Part shown: in pieces, positions 1 to 6,351 of the stretch | Layout: each line of letters opens with the position of its first letter | How positions within the stretch are numbered: position 1 is the stretch's first letter | NCBI GenBank assembly: GCA_020445005.1 | Contig: JAGRHM010000033.1 | Location: 1-6,351, forward strand | DNA: 6,351 bases | Source: Candidatus Competibacteraceae bacterium | Lineage (GTDB): Bacteria > Pseudomonadota > Gammaproteobacteria > Competibacterales > Competibacteraceae | Direction: 5' to 3' | The notes under the pieces: model-generated | The model's input: the letters and a program-made list of their open reading frames with translations, nothing else | The model's database searches: none | What the model was told of the DNA's origin: nothing | Translations under genes and position numbers: made by a program

Positions 1-3000
1 AAAAACCCTCGGTTGCCCGCGATATTGCCAAGGTGTTGGGCGCTCGTCAGCGCGGCGAAGGTTTTCTGCACGGGAATGGCTATGTGGTGACCTGGGCAAT
101 TGGCCATCTGGTTCGATTGGCCGAACCCCATGAAGTCAATCCCGACTGGAAACGCTGGCGGCGTGAGTTGCTACCGATGTTGCCGGAGCGCTGGCCGCTG
201 ATCGTCGGCGACCAAACGCGCGAACAATTCGAGACGGTGCGCCGCATTCTCAACGACGATGCCATTGACCGGGTGATCTGCGCGACCGATGCTGGACGTG
301 AGGGCGAATTGATCTTCCGCTATCTCTACGAAGCCGCCGGTTGCCGCAAACCCGTCAGCCGACTATGGATTTCCTCACTGACGCCGGATGCCATCCGCCA
401 GGGTTTCCAGAAGTTGCGCGATGGCCACGAATTCGATCCACTGGCGGCGGCGGCCAGAGGACGTAGTCAGGCGGACTGGCTGGTCGGCATGAATCTGTCG
501 CGGGCTTATACCCTGAGCTGTGGAACCTTCGGCGAAGAGGTGTTATCGGTCGGTCGGGTGCAGACGCCCACCCTAGCGATGATTGTGGAGCGGGATTTAG
601 CGATTCGTGCTTTCGTTCCCGAAGATTACCGCGAGGTCGTGGCGACCTTTACGCCACAGGACTCTCTCGCCCCACCTGCCGGAAAGGGATCGGAGGAACA
701 GAATGCGCGTTACCAGGGGGTCTGGTTTCGCGGCGAGCGTCCGGAACCCAAAGCCAAACGCTTGCCCGCCGATGGCGAGGGAGCGGAACGGATTGTCGCC
801 CGCACCAAGGCAGGTCAAGCCGTTATCGAATCGCGCAACGCCGAGACCCGCCGCGCGCCTCCGCCCCTGTTGTATGACCTGACGGAATTGCAGCGTCACG
901 CTAACCGCCTGTATGGCTTCAGCGCCCAGACCACTCTGGATATTGCCCAAAAGTTGTACGAGCAGCACAAGCTGATCAGTTACCCGCGCACCGACAGTCG
1001 GCATCTCTCGACTTCCGTAGCGGGAACCCTGGGCGCGGTCGTCGCGGCGATTGAAGAACCTTATCGAAATCAATTGGCGCCTGGCGCGGGTCAGCGACCA
1101 TTGGGAACTCGCTTCGTCGATGACAGCAAAATCACCGACCATCACGCGATCATTCCGACTCCGGTACCGGCGCGGACTTTGGCTACCGACGAGCGCAAGA
1201 TTTACGATCTGATCTGCCGCCGGTTGTTGATGGCCTGGCATGATGATCATGTATGGGCAATTACGACGCTCATCACCGCCATTCACACTCCAGAGAAGCA
1301 GGAAGTGCTAGTCGATCGCTATCACAGTAGCGGAGCGGCGGTTGAGCAGGTCGGCTGGAAGATTCTGGACATCGGAACAGATAAACCTACGGCAAAATCC
1401 GGAGGTAAGCGCAAATCCGTCAAAGCTGGCGATCCCGGAAACGCCACCGGGCAAGAGGCTGAGCAAAGCCTGCCGTCGGGGTTGGCGGTCGGTCAGCCGC
1501 AACAAGTGCTGGAGGCGCGCGCCGTCGCCAAGCAGACCCGCCCGCCGCCGCGCCTTACTGAGGCCACGCTATTGACGGCGATGGAGACCGCCGGACGACA
1601 ACTGGAAGACAAGGAACTGTCGGCGGCGATGAAAGAAAGCGGTTTGGGGACCCCGGCTACGCGCGCTGACATCATCGAAACCCTGCTGAAGCGCCAATAC
1701 CTGACCCGCGATGGCAAAGCTTTGAACGCTACTGAGCGTGGCGTTCGGCTGATTGAAACCGTGCAGACGCCGATCAAGAGTCCGGTCATGACCGGCGAGT
1801 GGGAAGCGCGTCTCAAACGCATCCAGCGTGGCGAGGGCGATTTGGCCGGTTTCATGGCCGACATTACTCGTTTCGTAACTGATACGGTGATGCTGGCGCT
1901 GACGGCAGCGCGACCGATCTCACCCCCTGCTGCCCTTTCCATGAATGCAGCAGGCGCGATTGGCGTTGCATCCGCACCGCGCCGGGAACCGGCGCCGGTA
2001 GATCGCTTGCTTGACCTGTTGAAAAACGAATTTCGTCTGCCGGCCTTCCGCCCCTACCAGGAGCAGGTCTGCCGAACCGTGACCGAGGGTAGCGATGTGT
2101 TGCTGGTGATGCCGACGGGCGCTGGCAAATCGTTGTGTTTCCAACTGCCCGGCATTGCCCGCGCTGGAACGACGCTAGTGGTGTCGCCGCTGATCGCGCT
2201 GATGGAGGATCAGGTCGCCAAACTATGCGAACTGGGCCTGCGCGCCGAGCGGATTCACTCGGGACGGGATCGGGCGACATCGCGCCAGGTCTGCATTCAG
2301 TATTTGCAGGGCGAACTGGATTACCTGTTCATTGCGCCGGAACGGTTGCGCGTCCCCGGTTTTCCTGAAATGCTGGCGAAACGCAAACCGGTGTTGATTG
2401 CCGTCGACGAGGCGCATTGCATCTCGCAATGGGGCCATGATTTTCGTCCAGACTACCGGATGCTCGGTCAATATCTGCCCTTGTTGCGGCCTGCACCGGT
2501 CATTGCGCTGACCGCGACCGCGACGGTGCTGGTGCAGGATGACATTGTCAGCCAACTCGGGATGAGTACGGCAACGCGCTATATTCATGGTTTTCGCCGG
2601 CCTAACCTGGCCGTGGAAACGATTGAAACGCGCAAGCCCGACCGGCATGAGAGCGTGCGACGGATTCTGGCGGATCCCGCTCGCCGTCCTGCCATTGTTT
2701 ATGCGCCCACCCGCAAGGAGACCGAGGCGCTGGCGCTGGCGCTGAGCGCGGATTATCCGACCGCCGCCTATCATGCGGGCATGGATCCGCAGGAGCGCGA
2801 ACGGGTGCAGGGGCTATTCAGCGCGAGTCGCTTGCAGATCATTGTCGCTACCATCGCTTTTGGCATGGGCATCGATAAACCCGATATCCGCACGGTGATC
2901 CACACCGCCCTGCCAGGTAGCGTCGAGGGCTATTATCAGGAAATCGGCCGGGCCGGGCGCGACGGGCAACCCGCCCGGGCGCTGCTGCTATATTCTTATG

Positions 3001-3755
3001 CCGACCTGCGCACTCATGAGTATTTTCACCGACGCGGCTATCCTGAACTGGATCAGTTAGCGCGGGTTTTTGCGGCGCTGAGTACTGATCCCCAACCCAG
3101 GGTCGTGTTGCGCGACTGGCTGGGCGTCGAGCTGGACGTGTTCGAGGCGGCGGTAGAAAAATTGCTGGCGCATGGCGGCGCCCGGCGGGACATGGAAGGG
3201 AATCTCAGCCGAGGCGAGGACGGTTGGCAGCGTCCGTATCAGCAGCAGAGTGAGCATAAACTACTTGAGCCACAGCAAATGTTGGAATTCGCCGACAAGG
3301 CCACCGGGTGCCGGATGGTGCGTCTGGTGCGCCATTTCGGTGACCGGGATGATGATCAGCCTTGTGGGATTTGTGATGTCTGCGCGCCCCAGGCGACGAC
3401 CACGCGCCGCACGCGCCGACTGAACCGGATCGAAAGCCAATGGGCTTTGCAGGTGCTGGAGGGGTTACGCTGGCGCGAAGGGCAGACGCCGCGTCAGTTA
3501 TGTGAGCGGCTGACCGATGGGCAAGCGGATCGCCGGATGTTTGAACGGGTGCTGGAGGCGATAGCGGGAACCGGTCTGGTTGAGTTGCGGGATGATGCCT
3601 TTACCAAGGAAGGCAAAGTCATTGCTTTCCGAAGGGTTTATCTGACCGATAGCGGGCGAACAGCGGGCATGGGCGAGGTGGGCACAGTGCGGTTAGCCGA
3701 GAAGTTCAATACAGCGGCACCAGCGGCGCAACGGAGCGGGCGACGAAGGCGCTAG
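1..3755 (+). CDS. topB-recQ: Topoisomerase III-RecQ helicase fusion (5' partial)
   Basis: Single ORF joining a type IA topoisomerase to a superfamily 2 3'-5' DNA helicase; together they would unwind DNA and decatenate or dissolve recombination and replication intermediates. Codons are read from position 3 (KPSVARDIAKVLG), the Topo III N-terminus, so the true start lies just upstream of the window. Topoisomerase half, about 3-1890: TOPRIM acidic motif ATDAGREGE (282-308), SVGRVQTPTLA (about 550-580), catalytic Tyr in SYPRTDSRH (codon 981-983), GTPATRADI (about 1647-1673). It has no C-terminal zinc fingers. An Ala/Pro-rich linker follows (about 1890-1995). Helicase half: FRPYQ (2046-2060), Walker A MPTGAGKS (2109-2132), DEAH (2406-2417) with the RecQ aromatic loop ISQWGHDFRPDY, ALTATAT (about 2505), FGMGIDKPD (about 2860-2885), YYQEIGRAGRDG (2931-2966), and zinc-site cysteines at 3309, 3363, 3372 and 3381. 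The rest resembles a winged helix; I see no HRDC domain, and the tail is Arg-rich. Family assignment of both halves is secure; the joint function is inferred. Confidence 0.95.
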   Translation, partial: KPSVARDIAKVLGARQRGEGFLHGNGYVVTWAIGHLVRLAEPHEVNPDWKRWRRELLPMLPERWPLIVGDQTREQFETVRRILNDDAIDRVICATDAGREGELIFRYLYEAAGCRKPVSRLWISSLTPDAIRQGFQKLRDGHEFDPLAAAARGRSQADWLVGMNLSRAYTLSCGTFGEEVLSVGRVQTPTLAMIVERDLAIRAFVPEDYREVVATFTPQDSLAPPAGKGSEEQNARYQGVWFRGERPEPKAKRLPADGEGAERIVARTKAGQAVIESRNAETRRAPPPLLYDLTELQRHANRLYGFSAQTTLDIAQKLYEQHKLISYPRTDSRHLSTSVAGTLGAVVAAIEEPYRNQLAPGAGQRPLGTRFVDDSKITDHHAIIPTPVPARTLATDERKIYDLICRRLLMAWHDDHVWAITTLITAIHTPEKQEVLVDRYHSSGAAVEQVGWKILDIGTDKPTAKSGGKRKSVKAGDPGNATGQEAEQSLPSGLAVGQPQQVLEARAVAKQTRPPPRLTEATLLTAMETAGRQLEDKELSAAMKESGLGTPATRADIIETLLKRQYLTRDGKALNATERGVRLIETVQTPIKSPVMTGEWEARLKRIQRGEGDLAGFMADITRFVTDTVMLALTAARPISPPAALSMNAAGAIGVASAPRREPAPVDRLLDLLKNEFRLPAFRPYQEQVCRTVTEGSDVLLVMPTGAGKSLCFQLPGIARAGTTLVVSPLIALMEDQVAKLCELGLRAERIHSGRDRATSRQVCIQYLQGELDYLFIAPERLRVPGFPEMLAKRKPVLIAVDEAHCISQWGHDFRPDYRMLGQYLPLLRPAPVIALTATATVLVQDDIVSQLGMSTATRYIHGFRRPNLAVETIETRKPDRHESVRRILADPARRPAIVYAPTRKETEALALALSADYPTAAYHAGMDPQERERVQGLFSASRLQIIVATIAFGMGIDKPDIRTVIHTALPGSVEGYYQEIGRAGRDGQPARALLLYSYADLRTHEYFHRRGYPELDQLARVFAALSTDPQPRVVLRDWLGVELDVFEAAVEKLLAHGGARRDMEGNLSRGEDGWQRPYQQQSEHKLLEPQQMLEFADKATGCRMVRLVRHFGDRDDDQPCGICDVCAPQATTTRRTRRLNRIESQWALQVLEGLRWREGQTPRQLCERLTDGQADRRMFERVLEAIAGTGLVELRDDAFTKEGKVIAFRRVYLTDSGRTAGMGEVGTVRLAEKFNTAAPAAQRSGRRRR

Positions 3756-3768
3756 AAGCTTTACTTCA

Positions 3769-3792
3769 GCCCTTCCCTATCGAGGGAAGGGC
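3769..3792. terminator. Hairpin between convergent genes, possible bidirectional terminator
   Basis: A perfect 10-bp inverted repeat, GCCCTTCCCT and AGGGAAGGGC, encloses a 4-base ATCG loop. It starts 14 bases after the stop codon of the topB-recQ fusion and ends 37 bases before the stop codon of the convergent leftward gene. Position and stem strength fit a transcription terminator shared by both genes. Neither strand has a proper U-tract after the stem: rightward it continues GTTGTGATT, leftward TGAAGTAAAG. It may therefore be a weak terminator, an mRNA 3'-end stabiliser, or a copy of a dispersed palindrome. Confidence 0.55.
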
Positions 3793-3829
3793 GTTGTGAT
3801 TGGATTTAAAGACGCTTCTTGGCTGGAAA

Positions 3830-4597
3830 TTACAGGTTGGCCGAACGCCACCAACTGTTGTGATCGCGACGCAGTTCCTCGTGCGTCGGCATGGGATAGA
3901 ACGCCAGGTCGGCGCCGTTGCCCATGTAGAAACCGCTCTTGATCATCCGATAGGGGAATTCCAGGGAATGCACGCGATGCACCAGCTTGGTGTGCTTGTC
4001 CTTGGTATCCAGTTCCAGCAGGGCTTCGCGCAGGTGATGCATGAATGAATACGGCAGATCGCCCACCGGGCCGTTAGCCGGATCGGTCGCCAGCGTGCCC
4101 AGGCCCAGTTCGACGAAGCACAAGCCTGGGAAGCGGATGAACTTGGCGGGCTGGCTGGTCACGCCATCATAGTAGGCGGCGGGACCCTGGGTGCTAACCA
4201 CCAGACTGTTGACCGGCGCCAGATCCTGGTACATGTGCAAGCCGCCTGATGTGTCGGGTGGCGCGGTTTCGCTGCGGGCCAGACCCAGGGTATGGCCATA
4301 GGCGGTGCTCAGATAGAGCTTGCCCAACGCGCTGACTGGAATATGCTCTAGCACCCGGTAGATCGAAATATACACCGAGTTTTTGGGTTGGCCATCCGGG
4401 TGGGGCGCACAACGGGCAATACCCTCTTCGAGCGGGAAGTACTCATGCCGGAACGAGGGATCAACCTCGAAAAAGATGGCCTGCCCCTTGGACTTGTATT
4501 TGTGGCCCGTCGCATAGTATTGCCCGAATTGTTCCGGCGGCAGCATGGACGCGATCAGCGCTTCAGGGATCAGCGAAAAGTACAGATGGACGGTCAT
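3830..4597 (-). CDS. Conserved-looking hypothetical protein, 255 aa
   Basis: I cannot assign this protein to a named family. It begins MTVHLYFSLIPEALIASMLPP and reads as a compact, mixed globular cytosolic protein: no signal peptide, no membrane segment, no low-complexity stretch. It has many aromatic residues (QYYATGHKY, AIFFEVD, LHMYQDL, SGFYMGN) and two cysteines (IARCAPH, GLCFVEL). Segments such as NSVYISIYRVLEHIPVSALGKLYL look like alternating strand and helix, as in a well-folded domain. The ATG at 4597 is chosen because GGAGAGAG lies eight bases upstream; the in-frame TTG at 4645 has no ribosome binding site, and the 16 residues it would add span that site. The gene is intact, ends TAA, and is convergent with the topB-recQ fusion. 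It lies 126 bp downstream of the co-directional YyaL-like gene, with its own likely promoter between them. The coding call is firm because the frame is long, dense and well initiated; the function is unknown. Confidence 0.85.
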   Translation of the reverse strand: MTVHLYFSLIPEALIASMLPPEQFGQYYATGHKYKSKGQAIFFEVDPSFRHEYFPLEEGIARCAPHPDGQPKNSVYISIYRVLEHIPVSALGKLYLSTAYGHTLGLARSETAPPDTSGGLHMYQDLAPVNSLVVSTQGPAAYYDGVTSQPAKFIRFPGLCFVELGLGTLATDPANGPVGDLPYSFMHHLREALLELDTKDKHTKLVHRVHSLEFPYRMIKSGFYMGNGADLAFYPMPTHEELRRDHNSWWRSANL

Positions 4598-4605
4598 GAT
4601 GTGTG

Positions 4606-4613
4606 CTCTCTCC
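4606..4613 (-). promoter_or_regulatory. Ribosome binding site of the 255-aa gene
   Basis: On the minus strand the sequence reads GGAGAGAG, then CACACATC, then ATG. The purine run matches the anti-Shine-Dalgarno consensus at an acceptable eight-base distance. It decides the start codon at 4597 over the upstream TTG at 4645, whose extension would run through this site. Confidence 0.75.
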
Positions 4614-4660
4614 AGGTTTTGAATGGATGGGACGAATAATGCCAATGGTTATGATAGATC

Positions 4661-4702
4661 ACCGGGTAACAAGGCAGGGAATTATACTGCTTTTTACCGG
4701 GT
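4661..4702. repeat. Paired 7-bp direct repeat flanking the -10 box
   Basis: ACCGGGT occurs at 4661-4667 and again at 4696-4702, in the same orientation and 35 bp apart start to start. One copy lies just after the predicted transcription start, the other between the -10 box and the -35 region. The arrangement resembles two half-operators on either side of a promoter core, but seven-base matches can arise by chance and no regulator is identified. Confidence 0.3.
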
Positions 4703-4713
4703 TTCGTGATCAA
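4681..4713 (-). promoter_or_regulatory. Probable sigma-70 promoter of the 255-aa gene
   Basis: On the minus strand a perfect -10 hexamer TATAAT lies at 4686-4681. The nearest -35-like sequence is TTGATC at 4713-4708, but the 21-bp spacing is longer than the usual 16-18; at 17 bp only TCACGA is present. The promoter may thus lean on the strong -10 box or on an activator. Transcription would start near 4674, leaving an untranslated leader of about 77 bases before the ATG. An imperfect inverted repeat (AAGGCAG at 4671-4677 and CTGCTTT at 4687-4693 on the plus strand) brackets the -10 box and could be an operator. Confidence 0.5.
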
Positions 4714-4723
4714 GATGGTTTTA

Positions 4724-6351
4724 TTATCCGGCGGTTTCGGTTCCCGTCAGGTGGTTTTCCAACGTTTCCAGCGTCGTAATCGGCGGTTGGCATTCGAGTC
4801 CCTGACAAATCCAAGCGGTGACCGTTGCCGGTCCGGGGTGTTGTTCAGCGAGCGGTCCCTCCGGCAGGGCGGCCCCGGGGGGAATGGCGAGCGTCAGTCG
4901 GCGTGGCGCGTAAGGTCGGGCGCAACGTTCGCACCATTCCCTGAGCGCCGCCGGTTCGCCGCGCAACACAATGGTCTGCGCCGGTTCCTGGCGCTCCTCC
5001 AGGGCGTTTAGCAAAGCGTTGCAGGCGTTGGGCATTTGCTCAATCGCTGGCCATGCCCAGCGCAGCGTGCGTTCAGCGGCGTCCAGATAACGAGTGCGGC
5101 CAGTGAGATGTCCCAATTTGAGCAGTGTTTGTACGGCAATGCCGTTGCCGGAAGGCAGTGCGTCGTCATGTGGAGGTTTGGGGCGTTGAATCAGTGTTTC
5201 GTGATCGTCGGCGGTGAAATAAAAGCCGCCATTCCGCCGATCCTCAAACCGGTCCAGCAGCACGTCAGCCAGCGCCAGGGCAAAGTCCAGATCGCCGTCC
5301 CGCCAGCGGCATTGGAGCAGTTCCAGAATGCCATCGATTAGAAAAGCGTAATCGTCGAGATAGGCGTTCAGTCGGCTTTGTCCATCTTTGTAAACCGCCT
5401 GTAACCGCCCAGCGCGCCAGAGTTGATTGTGGATAAAATCCAGCGCCCGTTCGGCGGAAGCCACGAAATCAGGCTGTCCCAAATGGCGACCGGCGATGGC
5501 CATGCCCCGGATGGCCAGCCCGTTCCAGGCTGTCAGGATTTTTTCATCGCGGCCCGGCCAGATTCGTTTGGAACGGACACTGAATAATTTGCGCTGGGCG
5601 GCGGTTAGCCATGCGTTGACTTGAGCGGGTTCTACATTTAGTCGCCGGGCCAGTTCAGCCGGTTCGGCGGCCACGCGCAAATGCCAGGCATGGCCTTCAA
5701 AATTGGCCGGCAGCTCCAGTCCATAACAGACGGCGAAAACCGCATATTCCTCGGTCGTCAGTTGTTCCCGAACCTGCTCGGGCGTCCATAGGTAAAACTT
5801 GCCCTCCTCGCCTTCGGAATCGGCGTCGAGCGTGGCGTAATAGCCGCCTTCAGGGGACTGCATTTCGCGGATGAGCCAGACGCCGGTTTCCTCGGCAACC
5901 GTGTGGAACAGAGGATCCTGAGTCGCCCGCCAGGCTTGGGCGTAGAGCGCCAGCAACGGGCCGTTATCGTACAGCATCTTTTCAAAGTGCGGGATTTGCC
6001 ATTCGGCATCCACTGAATAGCGATAAAATCCGCCGCCCAGATGGTCGTAAATGCCGCCCAAGGCCATCTTGCGCAGGGTGAACAACGCGGCGGTTTCCGC
6101 CTGATGGTCCGGTTCGCCGCGCTGGAGACTGGCCGTCCAGTGGCGCAGCAGTCGTTCCAGACTGGTGGGATGCGGAAACTTGGGCGCGCCGCCGAAGCCG
6201 CCATGCGTCGGATCAAAATGGCTTACGGCTTGATCCCGTGCGGCTTGGAGCGGTGCGACGGTCAGTTCGATTTTGCCGGCGGCGGATGGCGCGGCCAGTT
6301 CGCCATGCAAAATTTCCAGCAGCGCTTGGTTTTGCTGACGGATGTCGGCGG
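4724..6351 (-). CDS. YyaL/SPATA20-type thioredoxin-domain protein (5' partial)
   Basis: C-terminal 542 or so residues of a member of the DUF255/YyaL family (human homologue SPATA20). Full-length members of about 670-700 residues carry an N-terminal thioredoxin-like domain followed by a six-hairpin (alpha/alpha) barrel resembling N-acylglucosamine 2-epimerase and glycosidase folds. Their biochemical role is not established. Family hallmarks in order: HGGFGGAPKFPHP (about 6170-6210), GGGFYRYSVDAEWQIPHFEKMLYDN (about 5960-6035), DADSEGEEGKFYLW (about 5786-5831), LTAWNGLAIRG, LDDYAFLIDGILELL, PSGNGIAVQTLLKLG, and a closing CQGLECQPPITTLETLENHL. The frame stays open to the window edge (ADIRQQNQALLEIL upstream), so the thioredoxin-like half, where any CxxC-like motif would be, lies outside. 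A TTG at 6310 is internal, not the start. I see no frameshift. No clear terminator follows the TAA, so readthrough into the 255-aa gene downstream is possible. Confidence 0.93.
   Translation of the reverse strand, partial: ADIRQQNQALLEILHGELAAPSAAGKIELTVAPLQAARDQAVSHFDPTHGGFGGAPKFPHPTSLERLLRHWTASLQRGEPDHQAETAALFTLRKMALGGIYDHLGGGFYRYSVDAEWQIPHFEKMLYDNGPLLALYAQAWRATQDPLFHTVAEETGVWLIREMQSPEGGYYATLDADSEGEEGKFYLWTPEQVREQLTTEEYAVFAVCYGLELPANFEGHAWHLRVAAEPAELARRLNVEPAQVNAWLTAAQRKLFSVRSKRIWPGRDEKILTAWNGLAIRGMAIAGRHLGQPDFVASAERALDFIHNQLWRAGRLQAVYKDGQSRLNAYLDDYAFLIDGILELLQCRWRDGDLDFALALADVLLDRFEDRRNGGFYFTADDHETLIQRPKPPHDDALPSGNGIAVQTLLKLGHLTGRTRYLDAAERTLRWAWPAIEQMPNACNALLNALEERQEPAQTIVLRGEPAALREWCERCARPYAPRRLTLAIPPGAALPEGPLAEQHPGPATVTAWICQGLECQPPITTLETLENHLTGTETAG

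Noticed and set aside
33..35. GTG as the start of the topB-recQ fusion
   Set aside because: Codons upstream from position 3 encode KPSVARDIAK, the conserved Topo III N-terminus, so the gene starts outside the window.
288..302. Apparent loss of the second TOPRIM aspartate (DAGRE instead of DxDxE)
   Set aside because: ATDAGREGEL is the usual form in a large group of bacterial Topo III proteins (Bacillus TopB type), so it is not evidence of inactivation.
597..1286. Long antisense ORF (229 codons) opposite the topoisomerase half
   Set aside because: It lies wholly inside a secure conserved coding region on the other strand; its translation has no recognisable motif, and high-GC coding DNA commonly leaves such open antisense frames.
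1864..2774. Several antisense ORFs opposite the linker and helicase half
   Set aside because: Arg/Pro-rich, low-complexity translations overlapping one another and the conserved RecQ motifs; shadows of the real gene.
4598..4645. N-terminal extension of the 255-aa protein from TTG at 4645
   Set aside because: No ribosome binding site precedes it, and the extension would translate through the good GGAGAGAG site that serves the ATG at 4597.
4671..4697. Plus-strand stem with a following T-run, resembling a rightward terminator
   Set aside because: No rightward gene ends here; the stem is short with a G-U pair and a nine-base loop, and it coincides with the leftward -10 box. It is more simply part of the promoter.
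5758..6216. 152-codon ORF on the same strand as the YyaL-like gene in another frame
   Set aside because: It overlaps the strongly conserved family motifs of the real frame, and its translation is Arg/Ser/Cys-rich without family character.
6308..6310. TTG as the start of the YyaL-like gene
   Set aside because: The frame stays open to the window edge and the family needs an N-terminal thioredoxin-like domain upstream; this TTG is an internal Leu codon.

Overview
This window reads as chromosomal DNA from a GC-rich proteobacterium, most likely a gammaproteobacterium. That rests only on codon bias towards G/C and on the flavour of the proteins; no rRNA or other taxonomic marker is present. It holds three protein genes and no RNA gene, insertion sequence or CRISPR array. 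Two of the genes are cut by the window edges.

Left 60% (1-3755, + strand): one very long gene encodes a bacterial topoisomerase III (type IA, TopB) joined in frame to a complete RecQ-family DNA helicase. Only a few N-terminal residues are missing. RecQ and Topo III normally act as separate partners: RecQ opens duplex DNA and Topo III passes single strands to resolve double Holliday junctions, converging forks and catenanes. Here they form one polypeptide. This is the most interesting object in the window.

Middle (3756-4723): a short gap between convergent genes carries a perfect 10-bp hairpin (3769-3792). A leftward gene (3830-4597) follows, encoding a 255-residue soluble protein that I do not recognise. 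Its start is fixed by a good ribosome binding site, and an upstream perfect TATAAT box lies among short repeats, so it probably has its own promoter.

Right (4724-6351, - strand): the C-terminal three quarters of a YyaL/SPATA20-type protein, with the alpha/alpha-barrel half present and the N-terminal thioredoxin-like half lying beyond the window. It is transcribed in the same direction as the unknown gene, with 126 bp between them.

The fusion gene converges on the two leftward genes, and nothing in the sequence ties the two groups together functionally. No multi-gene defence or mobile system is visible.
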